Below, piece after piece: positions 44,423 through 53,386 of a stretch of 64,000 nt of DNA. Under the pieces are notes generated by a model. That model ran no database searches and was not told the DNA's origin. It saw nothing but the letters and a program-made list of their open reading frames with translations. Source of the DNA: JAAYXE01 sp964391195 (GTDB lineage Bacteria > Chloroflexota > Anaerolineae > Anaerolineales > UBA4823); contig CAYMLG010000002.1 in the NCBI GenBank assembly GCA_964391195.1, forward strand, positions 62,001 to 126,000, in the 5' to 3' direction. Within the stretch, counting starts at the first letter, position 1; the number at the start of each line of letters is the position of its first letter. A program made the translations under genes and the position numbers.

Positions 44423-44860
44423 CTATTCGGTCGTGACCTGCACCCCGCTGCACGGCTCGCCGCAGGATTCGATAATCCGCTGGAAATCAAGCCCGGCGGG
44501 GATCGGGACGGTCAGGGTCCTCCCGTCGATCAGGTTAATCGTCGCCGTATCCCCGGCAATGGTGATATTCTCGACTTCGGCATTCTCGATCAAGGTCACC
44601 GCCTGTTCCCACAAGATCTGGGACCCATCGGCAATGCCCGGGTAGGCGCCGCTCCCCGCCGCGGCGAGCTCTTCTGCTGCGCCGGCCTCATTGGGCGCCG
44701 GGTAAGCCTCCGCCTCTGGCTGAGGCGCGGGCTGCGTGGCGGCGGGCTCGACCGGGGCTTCTCTTGCCGGGGGGGTATCCACCGCAGAGGGCGCTGGCTG
44801 GCAGGCAGCCAGAAGCAGTGCGAAAACGACGATAGCCACGACAACAATTCGGCTGGTCAT
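44423..44860 (-). CDS. Small lipoprotein
   Basis: 145 residues. Lipoprotein signal with lipobox LAAC (Cys20). A Pro/Ala/Glu-rich disordered stretch (about 21-75) leads to a folded C-terminal part ending ESCGEPCSGVQVTTE. No known domain recognised. GGAG lies 5 nt before the ATG at 44858-44860. Probably a surface-anchored protein of unknown role. Confidence 0.78.
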   Translation of the reverse strand: MTSRIVVVAIVVFALLLAACQPAPSAVDTPPAREAPVEPAATQPAPQPEAEAYPAPNEAGAAEELAAAGSGAYPGIADGSQILWEQAVTLIENAEVENITIAGDTATINLIDGRTLTVPIPAGLDFQRIIESCGEPCSGVQVTTE

Positions 44861-45053
44861 ATTCTCTCCTCTATCTTTGTCAAGTCTACCTCCGTAGTTG
44901 TTCCCCATTTTCCAGGCGCTCCGTCCGGTTGTGCTGCCGACCAGGCAGGGTACAAAGCCATCAAGAAAGGCAATAAAAGGGGACAAATCACAGAGGCGCA
45001 TCCATTATACCGCCAACAAACCAGGGTTGCGAATCGTTTGCCCCGCCGGCAGA

Positions 45054-46985
45054 TTAGCGCGGGACCCCCAAGGTCTGCAGCCCCTCGAGGAAAATCTGCT
45101 TCTCCGTCTCCAGCCAATCTAGAGAGGCCGGTATACCTTGCTCCGCACCGGCTGCATCCCCGCTGCTGGTGGAGGTCCGGCTGAAGCTGATCTCCCGCGT
45201 ATCGTAAGAGACCCCACACCCGGCGCCGGCCTGGCAGGCCCAAACTTCCCAGGTGTACGGGACCGAGTACTGGAACTCGGTCCCCACCTGTGGGGCGGGC
45301 AATCCGCTCAGCGTATAGCTCCCGCTCTCCAGCAGGTCCGTCCAATACCGGGGTGTAATCTGGTTGACAGTTGTGGTACGGCCGTACAGGTTCAACTGGT
45401 ACTGGTCCTGCGACGTAGCCACCCGCTCCGACCAGGTGAACTCCACCGGCAAGCTGGCAGAAGCCCCATCCTGCGGCCCGGTCAGGGTGATATCGGCGAT
45501 GTCGAAGGCCGGCACAGTTTGAGTGGCGGCCGCCCGCAGGACCAGCGGCGCGGCCCAGTAGAAGACCCGCCCCGGTTCGGGGGTCGAGCCCAGGTTCCAG
45601 TAGCGCACGTAGTACTGTCCCCCAACCACCGGGGTAGCCAGTTCGAAGGCATACTCTCCGTTCAACCCGGTCGTCGTGTTCGCCGCCGGTTCGCACCGCG
45701 TGCCCTGCAGCAGGCACAGTTCAAGCCCGGCATTGGCCGCCGGCTTGCCCGCCTGGTACACCTGCCCCTGTATCCGTGTCCGCAGCGCAGCGCCTCGACT
45801 CTGAGAGATAGATGGCAGGTAGAGCTGCACTTTGCCCTTTGGCGCAGGGGGGATGGCGGTCGCTTTCGGGGTGGGCAGCATTGTTGGGCGCGGCGTAGGA
45901 GTCTGATTGGCAGGGGCGTTGTTCACCGGCCACCCCAGGTCTGCCAGCAGGCTCAACACCACCGGGCCCGGGTCGTGCACCGCTTCCCCGTTAAGCAGAT
46001 ACGGAGTCATCAAGGAGAGCAGCGAGCCCTCCGGATAAGCGTCTTCATCGAAATGCGAGAAACTCGAGCCCGGCTGCCAGCCGGAAGGCGCGTACAGTTT
46101 GGGGAAAGCATTGCTGTTGGCCGACAGGGTCCGCAGGCCCGAGAAATATAACTGCCCGCTGACCAACTGGCGGCCCAATTCGAAGGATGGGTTCGGGTAA
46201 AGTGGATTATCCACCAGGGGCTGGTTGGACAGGTTCTGGGCGAAAGTATCGTAGATGAACGGGTATCCCGAGTTCGAACCGTAACTCCCCAATCCGCTGC
46301 TATTGACGCTCATCGAACCGGCAAAGCCCAGCCCATGGCCGAGCTCGTGCAGCACCACGCTGACGAAATCCCAGTGGCTGTTATCCACGTTCCCATCGGT
46401 GTCGAAATCCCACCCGCTCTCACCGTCGTGCGAGAAAGCGCTGTTGAACCGGGCGATGATCTCCGGTTCACTGCCGTTCAGATCGGATCCGGCCAGGGTG
46501 TTCGCCAGGGCAACCGGATACCAGACGTTCGCCTTAGCCCCATTTGGGGGGGTAGTTGTCCACCGGCGATAGCCGCCTGCAGCCGCCCCGCCGAGCACCC
46601 GCGCGTCTCCCATATCCTCCCAGGTAGCCTCTACCAGAATAGGGACGTTGGAGACGATCCGCGCCTCCCAGATGCGCTTGGCGTACTCGAAAGCGTTGAT
46701 AGCTGCAGACGGCCACTGCCCGTTATAGATCACATTGATGAACGCCGTCTGCGCCTGGGGGCTCAGGCTGTGTGCTTCTGCCCCACTGCCCTCCTCGGGT
46801 AAGAGCACATCGGGCGCCTCTCCATCGACCACTTCCGCCCAGATGATGATCTCGGGGACATCGGTATCCAGCGCCAGGGGCGGCTCGGGATCGGCTGCCT
46901 GGACCCCGGAGAGCATGAAGGGGGCAAGGATGAACAGGCTGAGGAAGCATACAACCCAGAGCGGATGGCGGATTCCATTCTTCAT
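45054..46985 (-). CDS. Secreted zinc metalloprotease with C-terminal beta domains
   Basis: 643 residues. Signal peptide (1-30, ending VQAA). The zinc motif HELGHGLGF lies about residue 211, and a Met-turn-like SLMTP further on suggests the metzincin type, but the third His/Asp ligand normally three residues after the Gly is not in the usual place. Residues about 340-375 are a Thr/Pro-rich linker followed by VQLYLPSIS. Two beta-rich domains make up the C-terminus (RIQGQVYQAGKPAANAGLEL, then a fibronectin-like part). Probably an extracellular protease. The promoter is at 47033. Confidence 0.83.
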   Translation of the reverse strand: MKNGIRHPLWVVCFLSLFILAPFMLSGVQAADPEPPLALDTDVPEIIIWAEVVDGEAPDVLLPEEGSGAEAHSLSPQAQTAFINVIYNGQWPSAAINAFEYAKRIWEARIVSNVPILVEATWEDMGDARVLGGAAAGGYRRWTTTPPNGAKANVWYPVALANTLAGSDLNGSEPEIIARFNSAFSHDGESGWDFDTDGNVDNSHWDFVSVVLHELGHGLGFAGSMSVNSSGLGSYGSNSGYPFIYDTFAQNLSNQPLVDNPLYPNPSFELGRQLVSGQLYFSGLRTLSANSNAFPKLYAPSGWQPGSSFSHFDEDAYPEGSLLSLMTPYLLNGEAVHDPGPVVLSLLADLGWPVNNAPANQTPTPRPTMLPTPKATAIPPAPKGKVQLYLPSISQSRGAALRTRIQGQVYQAGKPAANAGLELCLLQGTRCEPAANTTTGLNGEYAFELATPVVGGQYYVRYWNLGSTPEPGRVFYWAAPLVLRAAATQTVPAFDIADITLTGPQDGASASLPVEFTWSERVATSQDQYQLNLYGRTTTVNQITPRYWTDLLESGSYTLSGLPAPQVGTEFQYSVPYTWEVWACQAGAGCGVSYDTREISFSRTSTSSGDAAGAEQGIPASLDWLETEKQIFLEGLQTLGVPR

Positions 46986-47032
46986 GGGGTCTCATCTCCA
47001 AATGAAAAGGCTGCAATTGTCGAATGTCAGGC

Positions 47033-47061
47033 ACTATAGCAAACTGGAGAAAGAGTGTCAA
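47033..47061 (-). promoter_or_regulatory. Sigma70-type promoter of the metalloprotease gene
   Basis: Reverse strand TTGACA (47056-47061), 17-bp spacer, TATAGT (47033-47038): a near-consensus promoter 48 bp before the ATG. Confidence 0.85.
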
Positions 47062-47229
47062 GCATTTCGGTAGGGTAAATATAATTTCTAATTTATTCCC
47101 GTTTTTGATCCACGGACCGCAGGCTGCTCGCCGAGGAGGGGGACGTCTTGTCTGGTCCGTAGTCGCAAGTTTTGTGCCTGCCGCATCTCATCATTCTTCT
47201 TGCCCTGGAGAACCAGCAGGATAAAAAAA

Positions 47230-47258
47230 TTGACAATCCGGCCGGATTGCGCTACACT
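47230..47258 (+). promoter_or_regulatory. Sigma70-type promoter of the recombinase-like gene
   Basis: TTGACA (47230-47235), 17-bp spacer, TACACT (47253-47258). The remainder of 46986-47315 shows no gene. Confidence 0.82.
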
Positions 47259-47315
47259 TGATCAGGACGACTATACGAAAAAGTATTCGCTTTCACTACC
47301 CTTATTGGAGGTTTC

Positions 47316-48254
47316 ATGCTCAGCGATCCGAACCCCCCGGCCACTCCAGAACCTTCTGTTTCCGCCCATATCACCGAACACAATTTGCTCTCTCCCACCA
47401 TTAAAGCCTGGCGCATCTACCTGGACGATCAGGGCAATTCGCCTCACACCGTCAAGGCCTTCACCGCTGACCTGCGCCTCCTGGCCTCCTACCTGCCTCC
47501 GGATAAGACCCTCGGAAAAGTAACCACCGCTGAACTCAACAACTTCCTGGAATGGCTCCAAAACGGACGCGGCGTCCCCTGCAGCCCCAAAACTCTCGCC
47601 CGGCGCATCACCTCGCTCAAAGCGTTCTTCCGCTGGCTGCACCAGAACGGCGTGCTGCTCATCGACCCGGCCGAAAAAGTCATCCAGAAAACCGTCATCA
47701 GCCCTTTGCCCACCGTCCTGACCGAAGAAGAAACCCAGATGGTGCTCGACGCCGCCAACGCCCACCGGAGCGCCGCTAAGCCCGACGCCCGCTACTACAC
47801 CCTGGTCGCCCTGCTGCTCAGCACAGGCATCAAGAAAGGCGAATGCCTGAGCCTCAGCCCCAACCACATCGATCTGGAAGCTCCAGACGGTCCCATCCTC
47901 TTCGTCCGCTACACCAACCCTCGCTACCGCTACAAGGAACGCAAGATCCCCATCCCCGAGAGCTGGGTGGAGGCCTACCAGGAGTACCAAAGCCAGTACG
48001 AGCTGGGCGAGCGCCTGTTCCCCTGGTCCCCCCGCCGCCTGGAGTACCTGCTCGAAGATCTGACCATCCAGACCGGGCTGGCCAAGCACGTCTCCTTCGA
48101 CATGTGCCGCTGGACCTGCGCCCTCAACGATTGGAAAGCCGGCGTGGACCACAATAAGATCCGCCAAAAGCTGGGGATCTCGAAGATTCAGTGGCGGGAG
48201 ATCAGCATGAAGCTGGAGCGGCTCGCCTCCCCAACCCCCGACGAAAGCTCCTGA
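47316..48254 (+). CDS. XerC/D-like tyrosine recombinase fold with altered active site
   Basis: 312 residues. The N-terminal SAM-like core-binding domain (TIKAWRIYLDDQGNSPHTVK to ITSLKAFFRWLHQNGVLLIDPA) is normal. In the catalytic domain the key residues differ: the TGLR box reads TGIKKGE (Lys173 for Arg), the HxxRH box reads D262-M-C-R265-W266, and the expected nucleophile Tyr is Ser297 in QWREISMK, with no Tyr nearby. DNA binding may persist, but cutting by the standard route should not. GGAGG lies 4 nt before the ATG. No recombination sites or mobile genes flank it. Confidence 0.8.
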   Translation: MLSDPNPPATPEPSVSAHITEHNLLSPTIKAWRIYLDDQGNSPHTVKAFTADLRLLASYLPPDKTLGKVTTAELNNFLEWLQNGRGVPCSPKTLARRITSLKAFFRWLHQNGVLLIDPAEKVIQKTVISPLPTVLTEEETQMVLDAANAHRSAAKPDARYYTLVALLLSTGIKKGECLSLSPNHIDLEAPDGPILFVRYTNPRYRYKERKIPIPESWVEAYQEYQSQYELGERLFPWSPRRLEYLLEDLTIQTGLAKHVSFDMCRWTCALNDWKAGVDHNKIRQKLGISKIQWREISMKLERLASPTPDESS

Positions 48255-48262
48255 GTCCGAAA

Positions 48263-48348
48263 TGCCAGAGGGGCCGGCACGAGCCAGACCCTCTGGCACA
48301 AGCTTGCAAGGCGTTAACAGCAGAAGGGCCGGCAAATACCGGCCCTTC
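48263..48348. terminator. Two hairpins between convergent genes
   Basis: First: tgccagaggg (48263-48272) with 48289-48298. Second: gaagggccgg (48323-48332) with 48339-48348, loop caaata. Neither has a long T-run. Confidence 0.6.
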
Positions 48349-48380
48349 GATGATTCCATCCAACCCCCGGCTGCCGGGGC

Positions 48381-49004
48381 TTACATCCACTTCACCACGA
48401 TATCGCCGATCGCGTTCGCCGCCTGGTCTCCCCGGTCGGCGGCGTTAGACAGGTGCCGGTAGATCTCCCGCAGTTTCAATATCTCCATCACCCCATCCAG
48501 GTCATCCGGTGTGTCGAACAGCTCGGCCAGCGCCCCCCGATAGACATGCTCCACCCGGTTCTCCAGCGCCTTTGCCCGCACCGCGTGATCGTTGGCCACG
48601 TTCGGATGATCCTCCAGGCGCAGCACCCCCCGGTAGATCTCCATCGCCGCGTCGGTCAGCAGCGAAACCATCCGCTCCAGGTACTGGTTCGGCCTCATCT
48701 TGAACATCACCATCTCATCCACCGTTGTGTTGGCATAGTCCAGCATATCGTCGATGTACAGGGAGAGGGCGAAGATGTCTTCCCGGTCGAACGGGGTCAC
48801 GAATGTGCGGTTCAGCTCATCGATCAAGATCCGGCGCACCTCGTCGGCCTCTTTTTCGATATCCGACACGCTTTGTGCCAGCCCCTCGTCAGGCTGCTTC
48901 ACGTACTGGAGCAGCGCTTCCATCCCCCGCACGGTGAATTCCGCCTGCTTGACGAGCAGCTCTAAGAAGCGATTGTTCTTCTTTCGCCTGGAGAATAATT
49001 TCAT
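48381..49004 (-). CDS. DUF47 PhoU-like protein
   Basis: 207 residues, all-helical. FTVRGMEALLQYV, SDIEKEADEVRRILIDELNRTF, TPFDREDIFALSLYIDDMLDY and LREIYRHLSNAADRGDQAAN match the DUF47/TIGR00153 family, with the acidic metal-binding positions of PhoU. Members often accompany Pit phosphate transporters, but no pit gene is adjacent. It ends convergent to the recombinase-like gene and lies just downstream of moaA. Confidence 0.9.
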   Translation of the reverse strand: MKLFSRRKKNNRFLELLVKQAEFTVRGMEALLQYVKQPDEGLAQSVSDIEKEADEVRRILIDELNRTFVTPFDREDIFALSLYIDDMLDYANTTVDEMVMFKMRPNQYLERMVSLLTDAAMEIYRGVLRLEDHPNVANDHAVRAKALENRVEHVYRGALAELFDTPDDLDGVMEILKLREIYRHLSNAADRGDQAANAIGDIVVKWM

Positions 49005-49049
49005 AGAGTACCTTGATGGGACGGCTGTCCGGGCCGTCGATCGTAAACC

Positions 49050-50030
49050 TTACCCGCCGATCTGGCTCATCGTGCGGCTCAATGGGATTTCGCCCCGGGT
49101 GAGCCGGTGCCCCCAGGGTTTATGCCACAGGCCCTCGCGCACCAGCTCACGCATCTCCCGCCAGCCCGCCCCGCCCCGCAGCGGGGTGAGCAAATCCACC
49201 TCCGAGTCGCGCAGCAGGCACAGTCGCAGGCGGCCATCCGCGGTCAGGCGGGCCCGGCTGCAAGTGCTGCAGAACGGCTGCGTGACCGTGGCAATGAACC
49301 CGACCTGCCCCGGCGCCTCGGGGAAGCGGAACATAAGCGCTTCGCCATCCAACTGCCCTCCGTTGAGCGGCTCCAGCGGTCCCACCGCTTCTTCCACCCG
49401 CTGCCGGATCTCTTTTGCGCTCACCAGTTGGCTGCGCTGAAATTCCGTCGCCCCGGCAAAGGGCATCAACTCAATGAAACGCACGTGCCAGGGATGCTCC
49501 AGGGTCAGGCGGGCGAGGTCCACCACATCGGCTTCGTTCGACCCGCGCGCCACCACCGTGTTGATCTTAATCGGCGCCAACCCTGCCTGCTCTGCGGCCC
49601 GTATCCCTTCCCAGACCTTTTCAATCGATCCCCCGCGGGTGAGCTGCCGGTACTTCTCCGGGTCCACCGTATCCAGGCTGAAATTCGCCCGCTTCAGCCC
49701 GGCCTCGGCCAGAGGCTGCGCCATGCGAGAGAACAGCAGGCCGTTGGTTGTCATCGTCAGCGAATCCACCCCCGGCACACCGACAATCGCCCGCACCAAC
49801 TCGACCATACCTGGCCGCACGGTTGGCTCCCCACCTGTGAGCCGGAACTTGTCGAACCCGAGCGAGACGAACAACCGGACCAGGAACAAGATCTCTTCGT
49901 CTTGCATCAGTTCGGCGTTCGGCCGGAAGCTTATTTCTTCCGGCATGCAGTATAAGCAGCGTAAATTGCAGTGATCTGTCAGACTGATCCGCAGATAGTG
50001 TAATCGGCGGCCATAATGATCCAGTGCCAT
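49050..50030 (-). CDS. moaA: GTP 3',8-cyclase MoaA
   Basis: 326 residues. The radical-SAM cluster is C21-x3-C25-x2-C28 in DHCNLRCLYCMP. The second cluster is C-x2-C-x13-C in FCSTCSRARLTADGRLRLCL. The protein ends in the conserved Gly-Gly (MSQIGG) needed for catalysis. It carries out the first step of molybdopterin synthesis from GTP; MoaC is not in the window. GAGG lies 8 nt before the ATG. It is divergent from the MoaD-like/AOR operon, which needs the cofactor. Confidence 0.96.
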   Translation of the reverse strand: MALDHYGRRLHYLRISLTDHCNLRCLYCMPEEISFRPNAELMQDEEILFLVRLFVSLGFDKFRLTGGEPTVRPGMVELVRAIVGVPGVDSLTMTTNGLLFSRMAQPLAEAGLKRANFSLDTVDPEKYRQLTRGGSIEKVWEGIRAAEQAGLAPIKINTVVARGSNEADVVDLARLTLEHPWHVRFIELMPFAGATEFQRSQLVSAKEIRQRVEEAVGPLEPLNGGQLDGEALMFRFPEAPGQVGFIATVTQPFCSTCSRARLTADGRLRLCLLRDSEVDLLTPLRGGAGWREMRELVREGLWHKPWGHRLTRGEIPLSRTMSQIGG

Positions 50031-50335
50031 AAATATTACCTCATTTGGAGAATGGCATTATACCAGCAGGTAGCCTGTTTCATAAGCTTGGAGCGCCTTG
50101 CAACTACCTTAGGATTGTACCCGAAGGAAAGTGGTTCTATGACTATTATCCATGATTCTTTGTTTCAGGCTACATCTTTCTAACTATAAAATTAATTTTA
50201 GGGTAAAGATCATATGAATTTGCACCATTTGTCACTTGCCCCGGGTCCTGCTTCTTGATAAGTTTGAATCGGCGCAGTCCACCCGACCGGTGGCTGGCAA
50301 CGCCTCATCGCTGCTCGCAAAAAGGACCTTCCCTC
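50031..50335. other. Divergent control region of moaA and the AOR operon
   Basis: AT-rich from about 50100 to 50220, where promoters for both directions are expected. Nearer the operon, a small hairpin ccaccCGACCggtgg (about 50279-50293) is followed by ctggcaacgcc. I could not match it to a Moco/Tuco or other known riboswitch. Confidence 0.35.
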
Positions 50336-50719
50336 GTGTCTCCATCTTGCAAACCTATGCAAACCATAAAAGTCAATATCACAATCTACGGTTCTCTGTC
50401 GAAACGCTTTGGTCGCCGTTACCTGGCAGCAATGGACCTCGCCCTTCCGGCGGGGACAACCAAGGCGGACCTGTTGGCCCAATTGGGCATTCATCCGGAC
50501 GAGCGCGGCTACCTCTTCATCGATGCGGTGCTGCATGAAGTCCCCGGTTTCTTCACCGAAGACAGCGAACCCCTCACCGATGGAGCACATATCGGGATTT
50601 TTTCAGCAGACTATATGTGGCCTTACCAGTACCGGGATGGCATCGTCATGTCTGACGCATTGCAACGCGCGTTAGCCCAGCGCGGCGCCATGCACCACAC
50701 CTATAAGGAAGTAAAGTGA
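50336..50719 (+). CDS. MoaD/ThiS-fold protein without C-terminal Gly-Gly
   Basis: 127 residues from GTG at 50336, which has AAAGGA 9 nt upstream; the ATG at 50357 would save seven residues but has no ribosome site. The core (KVNITIYGSLSKRFGRR to GAHIGIFSADY) is a ubiquitin-like beta-grasp. It continues with about 30 residues ending HHTYKEVK instead of the Gly-Gly tail that MoaD uses for sulfur transfer. It ends 33 bp before the oxidoreductase, so it is likely that enzyme's partner rather than a sulfur carrier. Confidence 0.75.
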   Translation: MSPSCKPMQTIKVNITIYGSLSKRFGRRYLAAMDLALPAGTTKADLLAQLGIHPDERGYLFIDAVLHEVPGFFTEDSEPLTDGAHIGIFSADYMWPYQYRDGIVMSDALQRALAQRGAMHHTYKEVK

Positions 50720-50752
50720 GGATTCTTTAAGGTATCCAAAAGGAGGATGCAT

Positions 50753-52516
50753 ATGGCAAAACAGATTTTACGCATCAATATGACCGACCTGACCGCAACC
50801 TACGAGCCGGTCCCCGAAAAGTGGGCCCGGTGGGCGGGGCGAGCCCTGACCTCGGCAATTGTGTACGATGAGGTCGATCCGACCTGCCACCCGCTTGGCC
50901 CGAGCAACAAACTGGTGATCGCCCCCGGCTGGGTGACCGGCACACCCGCCGCCCCCAGCAGCGGGCGCACCTCCTTCGGCGGGAAGAGCCCCCTCACCGG
51001 CGGTATCAAGGAGTCGAACGCCGGTGGTCTCTCCGGGCAGAAGATCGCCAAGCTTGGGTTGGCCGCGATCATCATCGAAGGCCACCCGGTTGGAGAAAAG
51101 TGGCACACGCTGGTCATCACCAAAGACGGCGTTCGGTTCGAGGATGCAGCCGGCCTTGTCGGCCTGGGGATGTATGCGGTCGATGAGTGCCTGTGGGAGA
51201 AATATCCGAAAACGGCTGTGATCGGCATCGGCCCGGCCGGTGAAATGCGGCTCTCCAACGCCGGGATTTCGGTGAACGATCCCGAAAACAAACCCGGGCG
51301 CTATGCCGGCCGCGGTGGCCTGGGCGCGGTGATGGGCGCCAAGAAGGTGAAGGCCATCGTCGTGGATGATACCGGCGGCCCCGGCGTGGAGATCGTGGAT
51401 AAAGCGCTCTTCGATCAGGGGCGGCGCAAACTGACCGAGTCGATTCAAGAGCACGCCCTCACCAAGAAAGACGGCGCGCTCAACTCTTTCGGCACGGCGG
51501 TCCTGGTCAACATCCTCAACGAGGCCGGCGGCCTGCCCACCCGCAACTTCAGCGCCGGGCAGTTCGAGGGCGCGGCCAGCATCTCCGGTGAGGCCATCGC
51601 CGAGGCTGTCGCCGAGCGTGGCGGCGAAGGGATGACCGGCCACGGCTGCCACCCCGGCTGCGTCATTAAGTGCTCCAACATCTACCCCGATGAGAGCGGC
51701 CAGGCGGTTGCCTCCTGCCTGGAGTACGAGACGGTCTGGTCTCTGGGCGCCAACTGCGGCATCGACAGCCTGGATTACATCGCCAGCATGACCCGCGAAT
51801 GTAACGACGCCGGGCTGGATACGATCGAGGCCGGCAACACGATTGCCGTCGCCATGGATGGCGGGGTGCTAGAATTCGGCGACGCCGAAGGCGCCCTGGA
51901 GCTGCTCAAAGAAGTCCAGAAGCGCACGCCCATGGGCCGCATCATCGGCCAGGGTGTGGAAGCCACGGCACGGGCTTTCGGTGTGCACCGCGTGCCCACC
52001 GTCAAAGGCCAATCCATGCCGGCTTACGAGCCGCGCGCCGTCAAAGGCATCGGCATCACCTATGCCACCACCCCAATGGGCGCCGACCACACCGCCGGCT
52101 ACACCATCGCCCCCGAGATCGCCGGGGTGAGCGGCAAGCTCGACCCGCTGAGCGAGGAGGGCAAGGCCGAACTGTCCCTCACCTTCCAGGCCGCCACCGC
52201 CTTCATCGACAGTACCGGCTACTGCCTGTTCATCGCCTTCCCCATCCTGGATATCGCCAAAGGCTGGGAAGGCATGGCCGAATCGGTCGCCGGCGTGACC
52301 GGCCAGCCAATCACCGGCGCCGACGTGGTGGAGATCGGCAAAGAGATCCTCAAGATAGAGCGCCTGTTCAATGAAGCGGCCGGCTTCACCAGCGAAGACG
52401 ACCGCCCGCCAGAGTTCATGCGCTACGAGCCGCTCCCGCCACACAACGTGGTCTGGACGGTGACCGACGAGCAGTTGGATCAGGTCTTCGCCTGGGTTCA
52501 CAACGGAAAGAACTAG
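50753..52516 (+). CDS. Aldehyde:ferredoxin oxidoreductase family protein
   Basis: 587 residues of the tungsten (or molybdenum) bis-pterin AOR family. The N-terminal beta domain (LRINMTDLTATYEPVP) and GRTSFGGKSPLTGGIKESNAGG contact the cofactor. An iron-sulfur site is formed by GCHPGCVIKCSN with a later Cys in STGYCLF. The family oxidises aldehydes to acids and reduces ferredoxin; the exact substrate is unknown. The first ATG (50747) abuts AGGAGG, so the ATG at 50753, 6 nt away, is the better start. A terminator follows. Confidence 0.93.
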   Translation: MAKQILRINMTDLTATYEPVPEKWARWAGRALTSAIVYDEVDPTCHPLGPSNKLVIAPGWVTGTPAAPSSGRTSFGGKSPLTGGIKESNAGGLSGQKIAKLGLAAIIIEGHPVGEKWHTLVITKDGVRFEDAAGLVGLGMYAVDECLWEKYPKTAVIGIGPAGEMRLSNAGISVNDPENKPGRYAGRGGLGAVMGAKKVKAIVVDDTGGPGVEIVDKALFDQGRRKLTESIQEHALTKKDGALNSFGTAVLVNILNEAGGLPTRNFSAGQFEGAASISGEAIAEAVAERGGEGMTGHGCHPGCVIKCSNIYPDESGQAVASCLEYETVWSLGANCGIDSLDYIASMTRECNDAGLDTIEAGNTIAVAMDGGVLEFGDAEGALELLKEVQKRTPMGRIIGQGVEATARAFGVHRVPTVKGQSMPAYEPRAVKGIGITYATTPMGADHTAGYTIAPEIAGVSGKLDPLSEEGKAELSLTFQAATAFIDSTGYCLFIAFPILDIAKGWEGMAESVAGVTGQPITGADVVEIGKEILKIERLFNEAAGFTSEDDRPPEFMRYEPLPPHNVVWTVTDEQLDQVFAWVHNGKN

Positions 52517-52532
52517 TTTCCCCCCACCGCAA

Positions 52533-52575
52533 GGGTTGGCGGCGCTGCTTCCCCTGCCGCCAACCCCTTTTCTTT
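52533..52575 (+). terminator. Rho-independent terminator of the AOR operon
   Basis: Eleven-bp stem gggttggcggc (52533-52543) with 52556-52566, then ccttttcttt. Confidence 0.85.
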
Positions 52576-52581
52576 AAAACA

Positions 52582-53379
52582 ATGCCTGTCTACCAACAAC
52601 CTCTCTGGGGCTACCAGATCACATATCCGGAGGGCTGGATCCACGAGACCCAGGGGGCGACCGAGGCTTTCGCCGCCCGGCTCGAGGCGCTGGACTCCGC
52701 CTATCAGGGCCCGGATGCCGGCCATATCCTGGTCAGCGCCGAATGGAACAGCGCTCGCCGCCCGGTGGAACCCCTGTGGAGCCGTCACATCGGGCGCCTC
52801 TCCAGCCTGATCGGCGCCCGCCAGGTGGGGGCCGCCCCGTGGCGCCTTTTCGGCGCTTCCGGGCTGGAAGCCGAGATCCTCCTCCCCAAGCAAGATCCTC
52901 GCCGCGTCTGGAGTGGTATCCTCTCCTGGGATTTCCTGGTCCTGAAGTTCTTCGTCTTGCACTTTAAGGAGGATCGCCCATCCTTCGAGCCTCTGGCCAC
53001 CCGCCTGATCTCCAGTCTGCGCCTCTTGAACCACGTCCCCGGCACGGACCAGGACCCGGACGGACTGCCCCTACCCCCGGGTTATGCGCCCACTCAAGCT
53101 TCCGCCGTGATCTCGGACATCGACGACCCCCGGCACTGGTCGGCCTATACCGGGGCGGCGGGGGTCGATGCCCTGCAGGCGTTTTTCCTGCGGGAGGCCC
53201 CTGCTCATGGCTGGTCTGTGGAAGAATATCTCCCCTTCCCCGCCCCCTCGGGCCTGGGTTTCGCCCGTTTTCGCCTGACCAAAGCCGGAAAAACCCGGGT
53301 GCTGGGCATCCTCCCCTCCTCAGAGGGTGGAATTCGCCCCGACAGTCCAGGCTCCATCGTCATCAAAGAAATCGGCTGA
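52582..53379 (+). CDS. Conserved hypothetical protein, two-part
   Basis: 265 residues without signal peptide or membrane helix. The N-terminal half begins WGYQITYPEGWIHET, a pattern like the PsbP/DUF1795 fold. The C-terminal half (AVISDIDDPRHWSAYTGAAGVDALQAFF to GKTRVLGILPSS) may be a second alpha/beta unit. No catalytic motif or family recognised. It lies between the AOR terminator and a convergent moaD. Confidence 0.6.
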   Translation: MPVYQQPLWGYQITYPEGWIHETQGATEAFAARLEALDSAYQGPDAGHILVSAEWNSARRPVEPLWSRHIGRLSSLIGARQVGAAPWRLFGASGLEAEILLPKQDPRRVWSGILSWDFLVLKFFVLHFKEDRPSFEPLATRLISSLRLLNHVPGTDQDPDGLPLPPGYAPTQASAVISDIDDPRHWSAYTGAAGVDALQAFFLREAPAHGWSVEEYLPFPAPSGLGFARFRLTKAGKTRVLGILPSSEGGIRPDSPGSIVIKEIG

Positions 53380-53386
53380 TCAACCT

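Noticed and set aside
47316..48254. Integrative element with attachment sites around the recombinase-like gene
   Set aside because: No tRNA, no direct repeats and no mobile cargo flank it; its catalytic residues are changed.
50220..50340. Possible Moco/Tuco riboswitch upstream of the AOR operon
   Set aside because: A small hairpin is present, but the conserved Moco core was not found. An Infernal search would settle it.
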